Assembly: GCA_013822735.1 (NCBI GenBank)
Contig: PNKZ01000008.1
Location: forward strand, 124,001-188,000
Direction: 5' to 3'
DNA from: Pirellula sp.
GTDB lineage: Bacteria > Planctomycetota > Planctomycetia > Pirellulales > PNKZ01
DNA: 64,000 nt
The notes below the pieces were generated by a model. The model was not told where the DNA came from and did no database searches. It saw only the letters and a program-made list of their open reading frames with translations. The position numbers were made by a program, and so were the translations under genes. Below are positions 9,272-18,661 of the stretch, one piece after another (position 1 is the first letter of the stretch; each line of letters begins with the position of its first letter).

Positions 9272-9571
9272 ATGAAACGCACTTTGCTCGCGGCGGCCTT
9301 GGCCGCTGCAGCCGTGCTTGGCGCGTCCCCCCGCGCCGAAGCCGGCAGCCCGATCTTCGAGCGCTCGTATTACAGTCATGCCCCGGCTAAGCCGGTGGAA
9401 ATCGGTCCACAAGCGCATCGCGCGCCGATGGGCCCGGCGTTCTCGCGTCCGCAGGGCTTCGCCGTCAACAGCGGCTACCGTTTGCAACGGAGCATCATGA
9501 CCGTCGGCGGCCAGATCGTCGACCAGACGTACAACTGGGACAGCTGGGTGCAAACGTCGGGGAAGTACTAA
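9272..9571 (+). CDS. small secreted protein
   Basis: A 99-residue protein with a typical signal peptide (MKRTLLAAALAAAAVLGASP, cleavage near AEA-G). The mature part of about 75 residues is rich in Ser, Gln and aromatic residues and ends DQTYNWDSWVQTSGKY. No family is recognised. A short hairpin (9207-9214 with 9221-9228) lies in front of it. A GC stem and T-run at 9635-9659, inside the opposite uvrB 3' end, looks like its terminator. Confidence 0.6.
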   Translation: MKRTLLAAALAAAAVLGASPRAEAGSPIFERSYYSHAPAKPVEIGPQAHRAPMGPAFSRPQGFAVNSGYRLQRSIMTVGGQIVDQTYNWDSWVQTSGKY

Positions 9572-9631
9572 TCGCTTCCTGACGCAAGGTCGGCGCGCCG
9601 AGTCGAACTCGGCCGCGAATTAGGGCGCAAG

Positions 9632-11701
9632 CTACCCGCGCTTCGGGCGCGGGATTTTTGCGCCGCCCCCTTTGCCTTTGCCGCGGCGTCCTTTTCCTTC
9701 CGACGACGACTCCGAGACCACGGTCGCCGGTTTGCCCATGTGCCCCTTCATCTTTTCGATCCGGTCGCGAATCCCCGCGGCTCGTTCGAATTCGAGCGCA
9801 TCGGCCGCAGCGAGCATCTCCGCTTCGAGCTCCGAGAGATACTCCTCCGTGATGTACTGCGTTTCGTCGGTTCGGCCGACTGCGGCATTCGCCTCGGCGT
9901 GCGCCATCGCCACCGATTCGATGCCCTGACGGATCGCCTTGCGCACGGTCTCCGGCGTAATGCCGTGCTTCTCGTTGTACTCCTGTTGGAGCTTACGACG
10001 TCGCCCCGTTTCCTCAATGGCCCGCTGCATGGAGTTCGTCACCTTGTCGCCGTAGAGCAGCACCTTCGCGTTGACGTTACGCGCGGCCCGGCCGATGGTC
10101 TGCATGAGGGAAGTTTCGCTCCGCAGAAAGCCTTCCTTGTCGGCATCGAGAATCGCCACCATCGACACTTCCGGCAAGTCGAGCCCTTCGCGCAACAGGT
10201 TCACGCCGACCAAGACGTCGAAGCGCCCTTCCCGCAGGTCGCGCAGATGCTCAACCCGTTCGAAGGCATCGAGCTCGCTGTGCAGCCATTTGCACTTTAC
10301 GCCTTGCTCGGTGAGATAATACGAAAGGTCTTCGGCTAGTCGCTTGGTGAGCGTCGTCACGAGCACACGTTCGCCGACGGCCGAGCGCAGCTTGATTTCG
10401 CTCAAGAGGTGCGGCACCTGCCCGCGGGCCGGCAACACTTCAATTTCCGGATCGAGCAAGCCGGTCGGGCGAATGACTTGTTCGACCACTTCGCCGCCGG
10501 TCTTTTCCAGTTCGTAGGGTCCCGGCGTAGCGGAAACGTATACGGCCTGCTTCCACTTCGTTTCCCACTCGCTGAACTTTAGCGGCCGGTTATCCAGCGC
10601 GCTAGGCAGTCGGAATCCATGCTCGACGAGCGTCGTCTTCCGGCTTTGGTCGCCGGCAAACATCCCGCGGATTTGCGGAATGGTGACGTGCGATTCGTCG
10701 ACCACGAGGAGGAAGTCGCTCGGAAAATAGTCGAACAGCGTTTCGGGAGACGCCCCCGGCGGCCGGCCGCTGAGCGGACGGCTATAGTTCTCGATGCCGG
10801 GACAGTAGCCGACTTCCATCATCATTTCGATGTCGAACCGCGTCCGCGCATTCAGCCGTTGCGCTTCGAGCAACTTGCCGGCATTGCGAAGGTTCTCGAG
10901 CCGGTCGGCCAACTCTTGCTTGATGGAGTCGATCGCCTGCTCGATGCGCGTTTCCGGCAACACGAAGTGTTTCGCCGGGTAGATAAAGAGCTCGTTCTGC
11001 GGCTGGATCGTCTCGCCGGTCGTCGGATTGATGTACGACAGCGACTCGACCTCATCTCCCCAAAACTCGATACGGTACGCAAACTCTTCATACGCGGGCC
11101 ATAGTTCGACGCAATCACCGCGGACCCGAAACTTCGTACGCTCGAAGGAATAGTCGTTGCGCTCGTACTGAATCTCGACCAGCTTCGCGAGCATCTCGTC
11201 GCGGTCGACCTGCTGGCCGCGCACGAGCGAGACCATCATCGCCTTGTAATCTTCCGGCGAACCGAGGCCGTAGATGCTCGATACGCTCGCAACGATGATC
11301 GTATCGCGACGGCTCACCAGCGCGCTCGTGGCCGCCAAACGCAAACGGTCGATCGCTTGATTGATCGACGCGTCTTTCTCGATGTAAATATCGCGCTGCG
11401 GAATGTACGCTTCCGGCTGGTAGTAGTCGTAATAGCTGACGAAGTAGTGCACCGCGTTATGCGGAAAAAACTCCTTGAACTCGCCGTAGAGCTGGGCGGC
11501 CAGCGTCTTATTGTGCGAGAGTACCAGTGTGGGGCGATCGACCTGCTGGATGACGTTCGCCATGGTGAACGTCTTGCCGGAACCGGTGACGCCCATGAGC
11601 ACCTGCTCACGGCGGTTCGCCCGGAGCCCTGCCACGAGCGATTCGATGGCCTGCGGCTGGTCGCCGGCCGGCGGAAACGGACTGACGAGATCAAACGGCA
11701 C
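9632..11701 (-). CDS. uvrB: excinuclease ABC subunit B
   Basis: A 689-residue DNA-repair helicase that receives damaged DNA from UvrA and recruits UvrC in nucleotide excision repair. Walker A is GVTGSGKTF; the beta-hairpin block is [20 protein letters not shown]. Helicase motifs include [14 protein letters not shown] and QTIGRAARN. The UVR domain ([20 protein letters not shown]) is near the C-terminus, followed by a Lys/Gly-rich tail. I chose a GTG start at 11701, which gives [19 protein letters not shown], because AAGGAG lies six bases upstream. An upstream in-frame ATG at 11764 would add 21 unrelated residues. Confidence 0.97.
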   Translation of the reverse strand: MPFDLVSPFPPAGDQPQAIESLVAGLRANRREQVLMGVTGSGKTFTMANVIQQVDRPTLVLSHNKTLAAQLYGEFKEFFPHNAVHYFVSYYDYYQPEAYIPQRDIYIEKDASINQAIDRLRLAATSALVSRRDTIIVASVSSIYGLGSPEDYKAMMVSLVRGQQVDRDEMLAKLVEIQYERNDYSFERTKFRVRGDCVELWPAYEEFAYRIEFWGDEVESLSYINPTTGETIQPQNELFIYPAKHFVLPETRIEQAIDSIKQELADRLENLRNAGKLLEAQRLNARTRFDIEMMMEVGYCPGIENYSRPLSGRPPGASPETLFDYFPSDFLLVVDESHVTIPQIRGMFAGDQSRKTTLVEHGFRLPSALDNRPLKFSEWETKWKQAVYVSATPGPYELEKTGGEVVEQVIRPTGLLDPEIEVLPARGQVPHLLSEIKLRSAVGERVLVTTLTKRLAEDLSYYLTEQGVKCKWLHSELDAFERVEHLRDLREGRFDVLVGVNLLREGLDLPEVSMVAILDADKEGFLRSETSLMQTIGRAARNVNAKVLLYGDKVTNSMQRAIEETGRRRKLQQEYNEKHGITPETVRKAIRQGIESVAMAHAEANAAVGRTDETQYITEEYLSELEAEMLAAADALEFERAAGIRDRIEKMKGHMGKPATVVSESSSEGKGRRGKGKGGGAKIPRPKRG
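9635..9659 (+). terminator. intrinsic terminator embedded in the uvrB 3' end
   Basis: A 7-bp all-GC stem (9635-9641 with 9647-9653), a 5-nt loop and then ATTTTT read in the plus direction. It would end the transcript of the small secreted protein while overlapping the last codons of the convergent uvrB gene. Confidence 0.6.
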
Positions 11702-11846
11702 GCACGACTCCTTCGGGGAATTATCCCCGCTGCTCCCTAACGACGCCGGCGCCGACCGACGCAACCAGTAAGCATACGGGAAACGGCCGACTTGCGGAAA
11801 GGGGCGAATCCGTTCGCGGCGGCGTCCGGCAAGAGAGAACGCTGCG

Positions 11847-12263
11847 TTATTTCACGCGCACGTGCGGACGCAGGGCTTCCAAAGTTTTCGGGCCGATGCC
11901 GGTCACTTCCCGTAAATCGTCGACCGACTGAAACGGGCCATTTTGTTTTCGGTACTCGACGATTCGTTCTGCGATCGCCTGCCCGACTCCCGGCAACTCG
12001 ACGAGCTCGGCGACCTCCGCGTGGTTGACGTCGACGACAAAGTCGGCCTTGCGCTCGGGGACCGTTTTCGACGTCGTCTTAGATTCATGCGGAGCGGGGC
12101 GATCGTGCTCTTCGAGGGTTCCGTCGAGGCCTCCGTTGCGCACCCACCACACGGCCACAAGAATCAACACCGCGACGACGCATAAAGCGATAATCGTCTG
12201 ATTGGCCCGGCGCACGAGAAAGTAGTCGCCTAGCCGTTGCCAAATGCTCGGAGTGGGGTTCAT
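11847..12263 (-). CDS. ComEA-like helix-hairpin-helix membrane protein
   Basis: A 138-residue protein with one N-terminal membrane helix at about residues 22-40 ([19 protein letters not shown]), a charged linker and a C-terminal pair of helix-hairpin-helix motifs. These read [20 protein letters not shown] and [20 protein letters not shown]. This is the architecture of ComEA, the membrane DNA receptor of competence, but similar proteins occur in bacteria with no known competence, so the role is uncertain. It lies upstream of uvrB on the same strand, 145 bases apart. Confidence 0.85.
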   Translation of the reverse strand: MNPTPSIWQRLGDYFLVRRANQTIIALCVVAVLILVAVWWVRNGGLDGTLEEHDRPAPHESKTTSKTVPERKADFVVDVNHAEVAELVELPGVGQAIAERIVEYRKQNGPFQSVDDLREVTGIGPKTLEALRPHVRVK

Positions 12264-12417
12264 ACGTGAAGGCGCGCCGGAAGCGAAACGGGGAAACGCG
12301 AGTTCTCGTCAGACGTGGGATCGATGCGTTATGATACCCGAAACGGCGGCGGGCGACGAAATGGCCTGAGCGTCGGAGAGTTTGCTTCGTTAACTATCGC
12401 GAGAGGCGTCACGCGCC

Positions 12418-13362
12418 GTGGCACGTAAAGATTATCGACCGGTGATGTGGGACGCCGCCCTGGAGGACGATTTACGCCAGTTGCTCCGGCTCGCGGTGCG
12501 CGAAGATTTGGATCGTCATCACGATTGGACCACGGGGATTCTCGTGGCCGACGGCGCCGAGGCGCGGGCCGTGGTGGCGGCGCGCGCGGCGGGGGTAGTT
12601 GCAGGGCTGCCCGGGGCGAAGCTGGCGCTGGAGGAATACGATCGACGAATCACGTGGACGCCGCTAGTCGAAGAAGGGTCCGTCGTTGCGAAGGGGACCA
12701 AGCTCGCTGAAATTTCCGGACCTGCAAGGAGCTTGTTAACCGCCGAGCGGCCGATGCTCAACTTGCTCGGCCGGCTCTCCGGCATCGCCACGCTCACGCG
12801 GCAATATGTGGATGCCGTAGCAGGCACAGGGGTGAGGATTTACGATACGCGCAAAACCATGCCCGGCTGGCGACGTATCGAAAAGTACGCCGTGCGCATG
12901 GGAGGCGGCTCGAATCATCGTCTCGGCCTCTTCGACGGCATCCTCATCAAAGACAATCACCTGGCCCAAGGTCTGGAACAATTGGGCATCGCGCGCACTA
13001 CGCCTGCCGAGGCCGTGCGCAAAGCAAAAGCGTTCACCGCGGAACGGGCCGCGGCCGAGCCGGCGCTGCGCGAGTTTTGGGACTCGATGCTCGTCGAAAT
13101 TGAAGTCGACACGCTGGCGCAACTCGATCAGATTCTGCCGGAAGGGCCCGACGTCGTACTGCTCGACAACATGCCGCCGACGGTACTGCGAGAAGCGGTA
13201 TACAAGCGCAACGCCGTAGCGCCCCACGTCGAGCTTGAAGCCTCCGGCGGCATCAACTTGCAAACGGTGCGCGCCGTGGCGGAGACCGGCGTGGAGCGCA
13301 TCAGTTCCGGCGCGCTCACGCACTCGGCCTTGTGGTGGGACGTCGGCCTCGACTGGTTGTAA
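12418..13362 (+). CDS. nadC: nicotinate-nucleotide pyrophosphorylase (carboxylating)
   Basis: A 314-residue enzyme of de novo NAD synthesis that makes nicotinate mononucleotide from quinolinate and PRPP. Key blocks are ERPMLNLLGRLSGIATLTR, IYDTRKTMPGWRRIEKYAV, GGGSNHRLGLFDGILIKDNH, and the C-terminal barrel strands VLLDNMPP and LEASGGINL. The GTG at 12418 gives an N-terminus slightly longer than the conserved start; an in-frame ATG at 12445 is an alternative. It stands alone, followed by a strong terminator before the secretion locus. Confidence 0.95.
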   Translation: MARKDYRPVMWDAALEDDLRQLLRLAVREDLDRHHDWTTGILVADGAEARAVVAARAAGVVAGLPGAKLALEEYDRRITWTPLVEEGSVVAKGTKLAEISGPARSLLTAERPMLNLLGRLSGIATLTRQYVDAVAGTGVRIYDTRKTMPGWRRIEKYAVRMGGGSNHRLGLFDGILIKDNHLAQGLEQLGIARTTPAEAVRKAKAFTAERAAAEPALREFWDSMLVEIEVDTLAQLDQILPEGPDVVLLDNMPPTVLREAVYKRNAVAPHVELEASGGINLQTVRAVAETGVERISSGALTHSALWWDVGLDWL

Positions 13363-13531
13363 CGATCGCACCGACGACACCCGTCTATTCTCGCTTCGTC
13401 TTCCGCGGATTGGCGCCGCTCCCCGCTCACGTGCCGTTGAACGAGCGGTTTTTGCCCAGGCCGTTTGACTCAGGCCGTGGACGACCTAGCTTTGCCTTGT
13501 AACGGCACCTTGGGGAGGGGAGCCGGTACAC

Positions 13532-13585
13532 GGCACGGCGAGGACAGGCATGATGCTTGAGGGGACCTCGCCGTGCCATTTTTTT
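13532..13585 (+). terminator. intrinsic terminator between nadC and the secretion locus
   Basis: A perfect 12-bp stem (13532-13543 with 13566-13577), a 22-nt loop and a run of seven T residues. It lies 41 bases before the first pseudopilin start, so it ends the nadC transcript or acts within the leader of the secretion operon. Confidence 0.85.
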
Positions 13586-13625
13586 CTTCACGCACCGAAC
13601 ACCCTCGGGCGCGGCGGAGTTTCCA

Positions 13626-14261
13626 ATGCTGCCAGCGACACTATTTACCAACGGTGAGCGAGTTCGCCCACGCATCGGCGAGCCGAGGTCGCGCCACGGC
13701 TTCACGTTGATTGAAACCATGACGGCCATGGCGATCCTGGCACTGGTCGGCGGCACCCTCATGGCCAACATGGCCGCCACGACGAACACCTCGCAAGACG
13801 CCGTGGATCGCGCCATCGCCCAGGGCATGGCGCAGCAACTGCTCGATGAAATCTGCGGCATGAAATACGCCGAATCGCTGGGCACGGAATACGACACCGG
13901 CATCGGCCCCGGCAGCCCGGAAACGAGTGCCGGTGCCCGCAAAGAGTTCGACGACATCGACGACTACCTCGGCGTCAACACGTCGGTCCCTACCGATCGC
14001 TGGGGCATCGCGCTGGGAACCGACAACGGTCGCCAAGGGTCGCGACTTGCCGCCTTCCGCGCACCTTCCACTTTCTTCACCGGCTGGCGGCAGCAGGTCG
14101 ACGTCTTCTACGTGAACGACACGAACCTGGCAACGAAGCTGACCAGCGGCACGTCGAGCCATCGCAAGATCGAAGTGCGGATCACGGCAGCGCAGGCCGA
14201 CGGACGGATTCGCGAACTTGCTTATATTTCCCGGGTGGTGGCATATGTACCCGGCAACTAA
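13626..14261 (+). CDS. type II secretion/type IV pilus minor prepilin (GspI-like position)
   Basis: A 211-residue prepilin-like protein. A 23-residue basic leader ends in RHG before FTLIETMTAMAILALVGGTL, with Glu at position +5 of the mature chain, the classic processing site and first helix. The rest is a variable globular domain. The start at 13626 has GGCGGAG six bases upstream and lies just after the terminator. It is the first gene of the long locus. The GspI label rests on its place before a GspJ-like and a GspK-like gene, not on a confident family match. Confidence 0.8.
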   Translation: MLPATLFTNGERVRPRIGEPRSRHGFTLIETMTAMAILALVGGTLMANMAATTNTSQDAVDRAIAQGMAQQLLDEICGMKYAESLGTEYDTGIGPGSPETSAGARKEFDDIDDYLGVNTSVPTDRWGIALGTDNGRQGSRLAAFRAPSTFFTGWRQQVDVFYVNDTNLATKLTSGTSSHRKIEVRITAAQADGRIRELAYISRVVAYVPGN

Positions 14262-15081
14262 CGCAAGATCGTCGCATCGTCGTCGTCACGGCCTCACGTT
14301 GCTCGAACTGATGCTCGCCATGGCCGTATCGACGATCCTCGTCGGCGCGCTCGCCGTGCTCGCTTCGGCCACGCGCCAAACCTCCGACTTCAACTCCGGT
14401 CGATCGGCTGCGGTGCAGCACGCCCGGGTCGTTCACGATCGATTGCAGCGGTTTGTCGGCGAGGCCTATGCCACGGAGACCTATCCCGGCGTCGTCGTGG
14501 TTGATGAAACGGTGAACTCCAATCGATACTGCGACACCGTCGTCATCTGGCACCCGACGGGCACTCCGACCAATGCCGCCGGGCCGCCGCTCGTGAAAGA
14601 GCTGGTCATCATCGGTCCCGATCCGAACGATCCGAAGCGATTGATGGAGTTCACCGCGCCGACAGACACACGGACAATCCAACTCAACGACGCCTCGCTC
14701 AACACGACGACCGGCCGGACACTCATCAGCTCAATCAAGACCGCTTCGACGACGATCAAGACCTTGCTCACGCCGCTCGTGCGAACCGCATCGACCGGCG
14801 CAGGCGGTTCGAATGCGACCCGCGCGGCGGTGCGTTTTGAATGTGAACTGCACCCCACGGCCGCGGAAATGACTTCGTATCGCGGCGGTTCGCTCGCGTG
14901 GGAAGACATCGCTTGGCCGCAAGGCTGGTTCAGTAGCTCTTGCGGCATGCGGCAGATCTGGCTTCGCAGCGAGTTGCAACTCGTGAGCGAAGACTACAAG
15001 GCCGACGGCACGCTCCCCACGACGGCCATCGGCCTGCCGTTTCTCGGTTCGGCGACAAACTATTACAACCTCTCGAAGTAA
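14245..15081 (+). CDS. minor prepilin (GspJ-like)
   Basis: A 278-residue prepilin-like protein with leader ...RRRHG followed by LTLLELMLAMAVSTILVGAL, Glu at +5. The body is a beta-rich domain of the size of GspJ-type minor pseudopilins. Its ATG at 14245 has GGTGG close upstream and overlaps the end of the preceding gene by 17 bases, which suggests translational coupling. It is followed by the larger GspK-like gene, which supports the assignment. Confidence 0.8.
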   Translation: MYPATNARSSHRRRHGLTLLELMLAMAVSTILVGALAVLASATRQTSDFNSGRSAAVQHARVVHDRLQRFVGEAYATETYPGVVVVDETVNSNRYCDTVVIWHPTGTPTNAAGPPLVKELVIIGPDPNDPKRLMEFTAPTDTRTIQLNDASLNTTTGRTLISSIKTASTTIKTLLTPLVRTASTGAGGSNATRAAVRFECELHPTAAEMTSYRGGSLAWEDIAWPQGWFSSSCGMRQIWLRSELQLVSEDYKADGTLPTTAIGLPFLGSATNYYNLSK

Positions 15082-15096
15082 ACCAAGGGCGCAACC

Positions 15097-16653
15097 TTGA
15101 TAGCACCGGCCCCCGACATGCCGCTTTGCCTTGCCTATGCCGCGCCGCGACTTCGGCCGGCATGCGCGCGGCCGACTTGCTCAAGGCAGGGCGTGGCCGT
15201 CGTGCTCGTGCTCGGCATGATCGCCATGACCTTGGCGGTTTCCTACGCTCTCTTACGTGCGCAGGCCGAGACGCTGCGGAGTTCTTCGAACGTCGAACTC
15301 CGTAGCGAGGCCCGCCAAGCCGCCTGGACCGGCCTTTCCGCGGCGCTGCGCCGCATGAATCAGTCGAGCAACTGGGCCGGCGCCGACTCGACGCTCACCG
15401 GCACGATCAACACCTATCAATCGTACACCGCGCTTTACACGACGGGCGACGCCGCGGCGACCGCCGACGGTCCCGACGCCGCCGACTGGCCCTATCGCGT
15501 CACCATCACGTCGACCGGCTATGCGGTGGATCCGAACGCCTCGACGACGACGACCACGTACAAGATCGAAGCGGTCGTCAAACTCGTGCCGCGTAGGTTG
15601 CAAGACAACCCGAGCCCGTGGGCTTCGATGCAGAACTACGTGGTTTATCAAACGAACACGGACGACGTGAACCTGCAACTTCCGTTTCGCATCGAAGGCC
15701 CGGTCCGCTTGCAAGGAAGCCTTTCCACGTTTAGCCAAACTTATCCTTCGCCGACCGGGGCCCGCAACCGCTACCTCAGCGACCTCAACGCCATGCGCAC
15801 CAACGGCTATCCGGATGCGCGCCCGTTTAACGGTCCCATCACTTTGCCTACAAATTCAACATCTTCATCAATTCGCTCGCTGTTTACGAGCAATTTGGGC
15901 GTCACGCTGATCAATGCTTCCGGAGCGGCCACGAGCGGCTGGAGCGCACCCGGCACTCTCAGCACGTACCAGCTTTATCCGGGCGGCAAAACCTACACGG
16001 TGCCGTCTTTACCGTCGTCGATCTCCGCGACGACCTATCAAGCCGATCCTCGCTTAAACCCCGCAGGGCTCTTCCGCGCAGGGGATGTAACACTCGGCAA
16101 TAACGCCGTAGTCGTCGGCACGATTATCAGCACCGGCAAGGTACAGATCAGCGGCACCGGCGTGAGCATCCAACCCGTCGCGATGCGCAATGTCGACGGC
16201 GCGAGCGCCATCGTGCAAATGCCCGCGATCGTCGCTTCCAACGACGTACAAATCAACTCCGGAGCCTCGGCGAGCGTTAGCGGCACCGTCGTCACATTCT
16301 CGACGCTCTCCGCGCCGACGGGAACGCAAGCGACTCAGTTCGACCTAAATGGCCGGCTCATTTGCCGTACGATGAATCTCGCCAACCGCTCGGAGTTCAA
16401 CGTCGGCAGCAGTTGGTGGTCGCTCATTTGGTCGTTTTTCGGCGACCAGGAGTTCGATTCCAACGGTACTCGCTACTTCCCGGCCTATTGCAACGCTTGG
16501 AGCATGCAATACACGCCGCGGATCACCATCGCCCCGGCGACCGGGCCCGCAACTATTCAGCAATGGTTCACTCCGGGCACTCCGGTTTATAACGTTCTTA
16601 ACGGTGATACCGGCTTGCGCTGGTCGGTGCTGCGATTCAAAGAACTCCCCTAA
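15097..16653 (+). CDS. GspK/PilX-like large minor prepilin
   Basis: A protein of about 518 residues. After a Cys/Pro/Arg-rich stretch comes a short basic segment and one N-terminal helix (GVAVVLVLGMIAMTLAVSYALL), as in GspK and PilX proteins that often lack the +5 Glu. The long Thr/Ser/Gly-rich C-terminal domain contains repeats of beta-helix type near residues 325-410 (AGDVTLGNNAVVVGTI). The start is uncertain: a TTG at 15097 or the ATG at 15118. Position directly after the GspJ-like gene supports a role at the pseudopilus tip, by analogy with GspI-J-K. Confidence 0.7.
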   Translation: MIAPAPDMPLCLAYAAPRLRPACARPTCSRQGVAVVLVLGMIAMTLAVSYALLRAQAETLRSSSNVELRSEARQAAWTGLSAALRRMNQSSNWAGADSTLTGTINTYQSYTALYTTGDAAATADGPDAADWPYRVTITSTGYAVDPNASTTTTTYKIEAVVKLVPRRLQDNPSPWASMQNYVVYQTNTDDVNLQLPFRIEGPVRLQGSLSTFSQTYPSPTGARNRYLSDLNAMRTNGYPDARPFNGPITLPTNSTSSSIRSLFTSNLGVTLINASGAATSGWSAPGTLSTYQLYPGGKTYTVPSLPSSISATTYQADPRLNPAGLFRAGDVTLGNNAVVVGTIISTGKVQISGTGVSIQPVAMRNVDGASAIVQMPAIVASNDVQINSGASASVSGTVVTFSTLSAPTGTQATQFDLNGRLICRTMNLANRSEFNVGSSWWSLIWSFFGDQEFDSNGTRYFPAYCNAWSMQYTPRITIAPATGPATIQQWFTPGTPVYNVLNGDTGLRWSVLRFKELP

Positions 16654-16672
16654 CGTCTCGGAGGCTCAGGTT

Positions 16673-16963
16673 ATGCGTACTTCTCCCTCTTTAGCGGCGG
16701 CAATGACGACGGCGGCCGTTGCGGCGCTGGTCTGCGTGCTAGGTTTCCATCAGACCGGCTCAGCCCAACCCAAACCGTCGCACGAGCCGTTCGCCAACAC
16801 AGTGGCCCAACAAGGCGAAATGATTCAGTTGCTGAAAGAGATCAATCAGGAACTGAAAGAGCAGAACAACTTACTGAAAAACGGCGTGCTCCGCGTCACG
16901 GTCGATCGACCGGCGCCCGCGCCCGCCGGCGGCGGCAACGTCGGCATCTTGAAGAAAAAATAA
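16673..16963 (+). CDS. small exported coiled-coil protein in the secretion locus
   Basis: A 96-residue protein with a signal peptide or anchor (MTTAAVAALVCVLGFHQTGSA), a short amphipathic coiled-coil (MIQLLKEINQELKEQNNLLK) and a Pro/Ala/Gly tail ending in lysines. GGAGG precedes the ATG. It lies 19 bases after the GspK-like gene and 3 bases before the GspH-like gene, so it is part of the operon. I do not recognise it; the coiled coil suggests it oligomerises or pairs with another component. Confidence 0.7.
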   Translation: MRTSPSLAAAMTTAAVAALVCVLGFHQTGSAQPKPSHEPFANTVAQQGEMIQLLKEINQELKEQNNLLKNGVLRVTVDRPAPAPAGGGNVGILKKK

Positions 16964-16966
16964 ACG

Positions 16967-17551
16967 ATGAACGTTCGAGGCGGCCTGAAACGATGCGGTT
17001 ACACGTTGGTCGAGATCATGATCTCGATCGCGGTGATCGGCATTATGGCCGCCGCCGCGGCGCCTCTCTTTCAGCCCGACGTCGCCGCGCAGTTGGATTC
17101 GTTCGCGCAAATCGTCGCCTCCGACCTGATGCACGCTCGCGATTTGGCAGTTACGAACAACAGCAAGTACCGGCTGACGTTTGACAAGTCGAACAACTGC
17201 TACTATCTCGAACACAGCGGCACCAACGCTGCGCTTAACACGCTGCCGACATCGATCTTTCGCAACACGGCCAATACTGCAACGCGGCAGTACACCGACC
17301 TGGACGACGTGCCGCAACTCGGCGCCAGCGCGTTTATAGAAGGGGTCGTTGCGCCGGAATCGCCGCCGACGGCGGTCACGACGATTGAATTCGGTCCGCT
17401 CGGCGCCACGACGCAAGCCGCCGCCACGGTCGTTTGGCTCTCCAGCGGAGCGGGCGACGGCCTACGGCACATCGCCATTCGCCTCAACCCCACGACCGGC
17501 CTGCCCGACGTCGACGACGTCACGGCCGTTACTCCGGTCACCGGTTCGTAG
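16967..17551 (+). CDS. minor prepilin (GspH/FimT-like)
   Basis: A 194-residue prepilin-like protein with a short leader MNVRGGLKRCG before YTLVEIMISIAVIGIMAAAA, with Glu at +5 and a well-formed first helix. The following ~30 residues (FAQIVASDLMHARDLAVTNN) match the pattern of GspH/FimT proteins, where a long helix precedes a beta domain. It is packed 3 bases after the small coiled-coil gene. A low-complexity AACT-rich stretch (17552-17582) separates it from pilM. Confidence 0.8.
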   Translation: MNVRGGLKRCGYTLVEIMISIAVIGIMAAAAAPLFQPDVAAQLDSFAQIVASDLMHARDLAVTNNSKYRLTFDKSNNCYYLEHSGTNAALNTLPTSIFRNTANTATRQYTDLDDVPQLGASAFIEGVVAPESPPTAVTTIEFGPLGATTQAAATVVWLSSGAGDGLRHIAIRLNPTTGLPDVDDVTAVTPVTGS

Positions 17552-17587
17552 TTCATAACTCCTAACTCGCAACTCACAACTTCCTCC

Positions 17588-18646
17588 ATGGTCGCTTGGC
17601 CTACATTTCGACGCGCGGGACCGATCGCCATCGACTTCGGCAGCCGCTCCGTGAAGTTGGTGCAGATGAACGGCGATCGCACGCGCATCGTCGAATCGGT
17701 GCGGCGCGACCTGCCGGGCGAACCTGCGACCGATACCGAAGCGCTCTGTCAAGCGTGGACCAAAGCTCTCGTCGAAGCGCGCGAAGAGCGCAAGTTCACG
17801 GGGCGCGACGCCATCGTCTGCCTCGGAGCCCGCGAGTTGGCCATCCAAAACATTCGCGTGACGAAGCCGTCGACGGGCGAACTCGAGCCGGTCATTCTCC
17901 GCGAACTCGGCGACCGCTTTGCCTACCCGATTCCCGAAAGCGAACTGCGATTCCTCGAAGCGGCCGACGTGCGGCAAGGAGACGCGATTCGCCGTGAGGT
18001 GATCGTCCTCGGCTGTCACCGCCCGCAACTCGATCGCTTCCTCAAGGTGCTCGACGACGCCGGACTGAAGCCCGTGGCCGTCGAAGCGGAGCCGCAGGCC
18101 TTACTGCGTTGCTACTCGGCCCAATACCGGCGCGATGAGGATCGCGACCAGCGATCGATCGTCGTACATGTGGGCAACACGAGCACGGCGGTCATCATCG
18201 CGCAAGGGGATGAAATCCTCTTCATCAAATACATCGAACTCGGCGGCCGACATTTCGACGAAGCCGTGGCCAAGCATTTGCGTATGGAGATGCCCGCCGC
18301 CTGGGCGCTGCGTCGCAACAACGGCGATCGTCGGGCCGAACTGCAAGATCCGGAGATCTCGCGCAGCGTCAACGAATCGATTCGCCCGGTCGTCGACCGT
18401 TTGGCGAACGAGGTGTCGCTCTGCATTCGGTACCACAGCGTGACGTTTCGCGGCAAGCCGCTCGTGCGGATGGTACTCGGCGGCGGCGAAGCGACCCAAA
18501 ATTTAGTCGAGCGCCTCGCGGCACGGCTTGATCTGAAGTGCGAACTTGGCGATCCGTTTCGGGCCTACAACGCCGGCCCCACCGTGGGTCGCCGCTCTCA
18601 ATGGGACGTCGCCGTCGGTATGGCGATGCGTCGTTTCGACGAATAA
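17588..18646 (+). CDS. pilM: PilM-like actin-fold assembly protein
   Basis: A 352-residue cytoplasmic protein with an actin-like ATPase fold: IAIDFGSRSVKLVQM (phosphate 1), SIVVHVGNTSTAVIIAQGDE (phosphate 2) and LVRMVLGGGEATQNLVERLA (adenosine motif). PilM binds the N-terminal tail of PilN and forms the inner-membrane platform of type IV pili; GspL plays the matching role in type II secretion. Here the partner genes pilN, pilO and a PilP-like gene follow in the standard order. Confidence 0.88.
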   Translation: MVAWPTFRRAGPIAIDFGSRSVKLVQMNGDRTRIVESVRRDLPGEPATDTEALCQAWTKALVEAREERKFTGRDAIVCLGARELAIQNIRVTKPSTGELEPVILRELGDRFAYPIPESELRFLEAADVRQGDAIRREVIVLGCHRPQLDRFLKVLDDAGLKPVAVEAEPQALLRCYSAQYRRDEDRDQRSIVVHVGNTSTAVIIAQGDEILFIKYIELGGRHFDEAVAKHLRMEMPAAWALRRNNGDRRAELQDPEISRSVNESIRPVVDRLANEVSLCIRYHSVTFRGKPLVRMVLGGGEATQNLVERLAARLDLKCELGDPFRAYNAGPTVGRRSQWDVAVGMAMRRFDE

Positions 18647-18661
18647 AGCGGCGACGCACCC

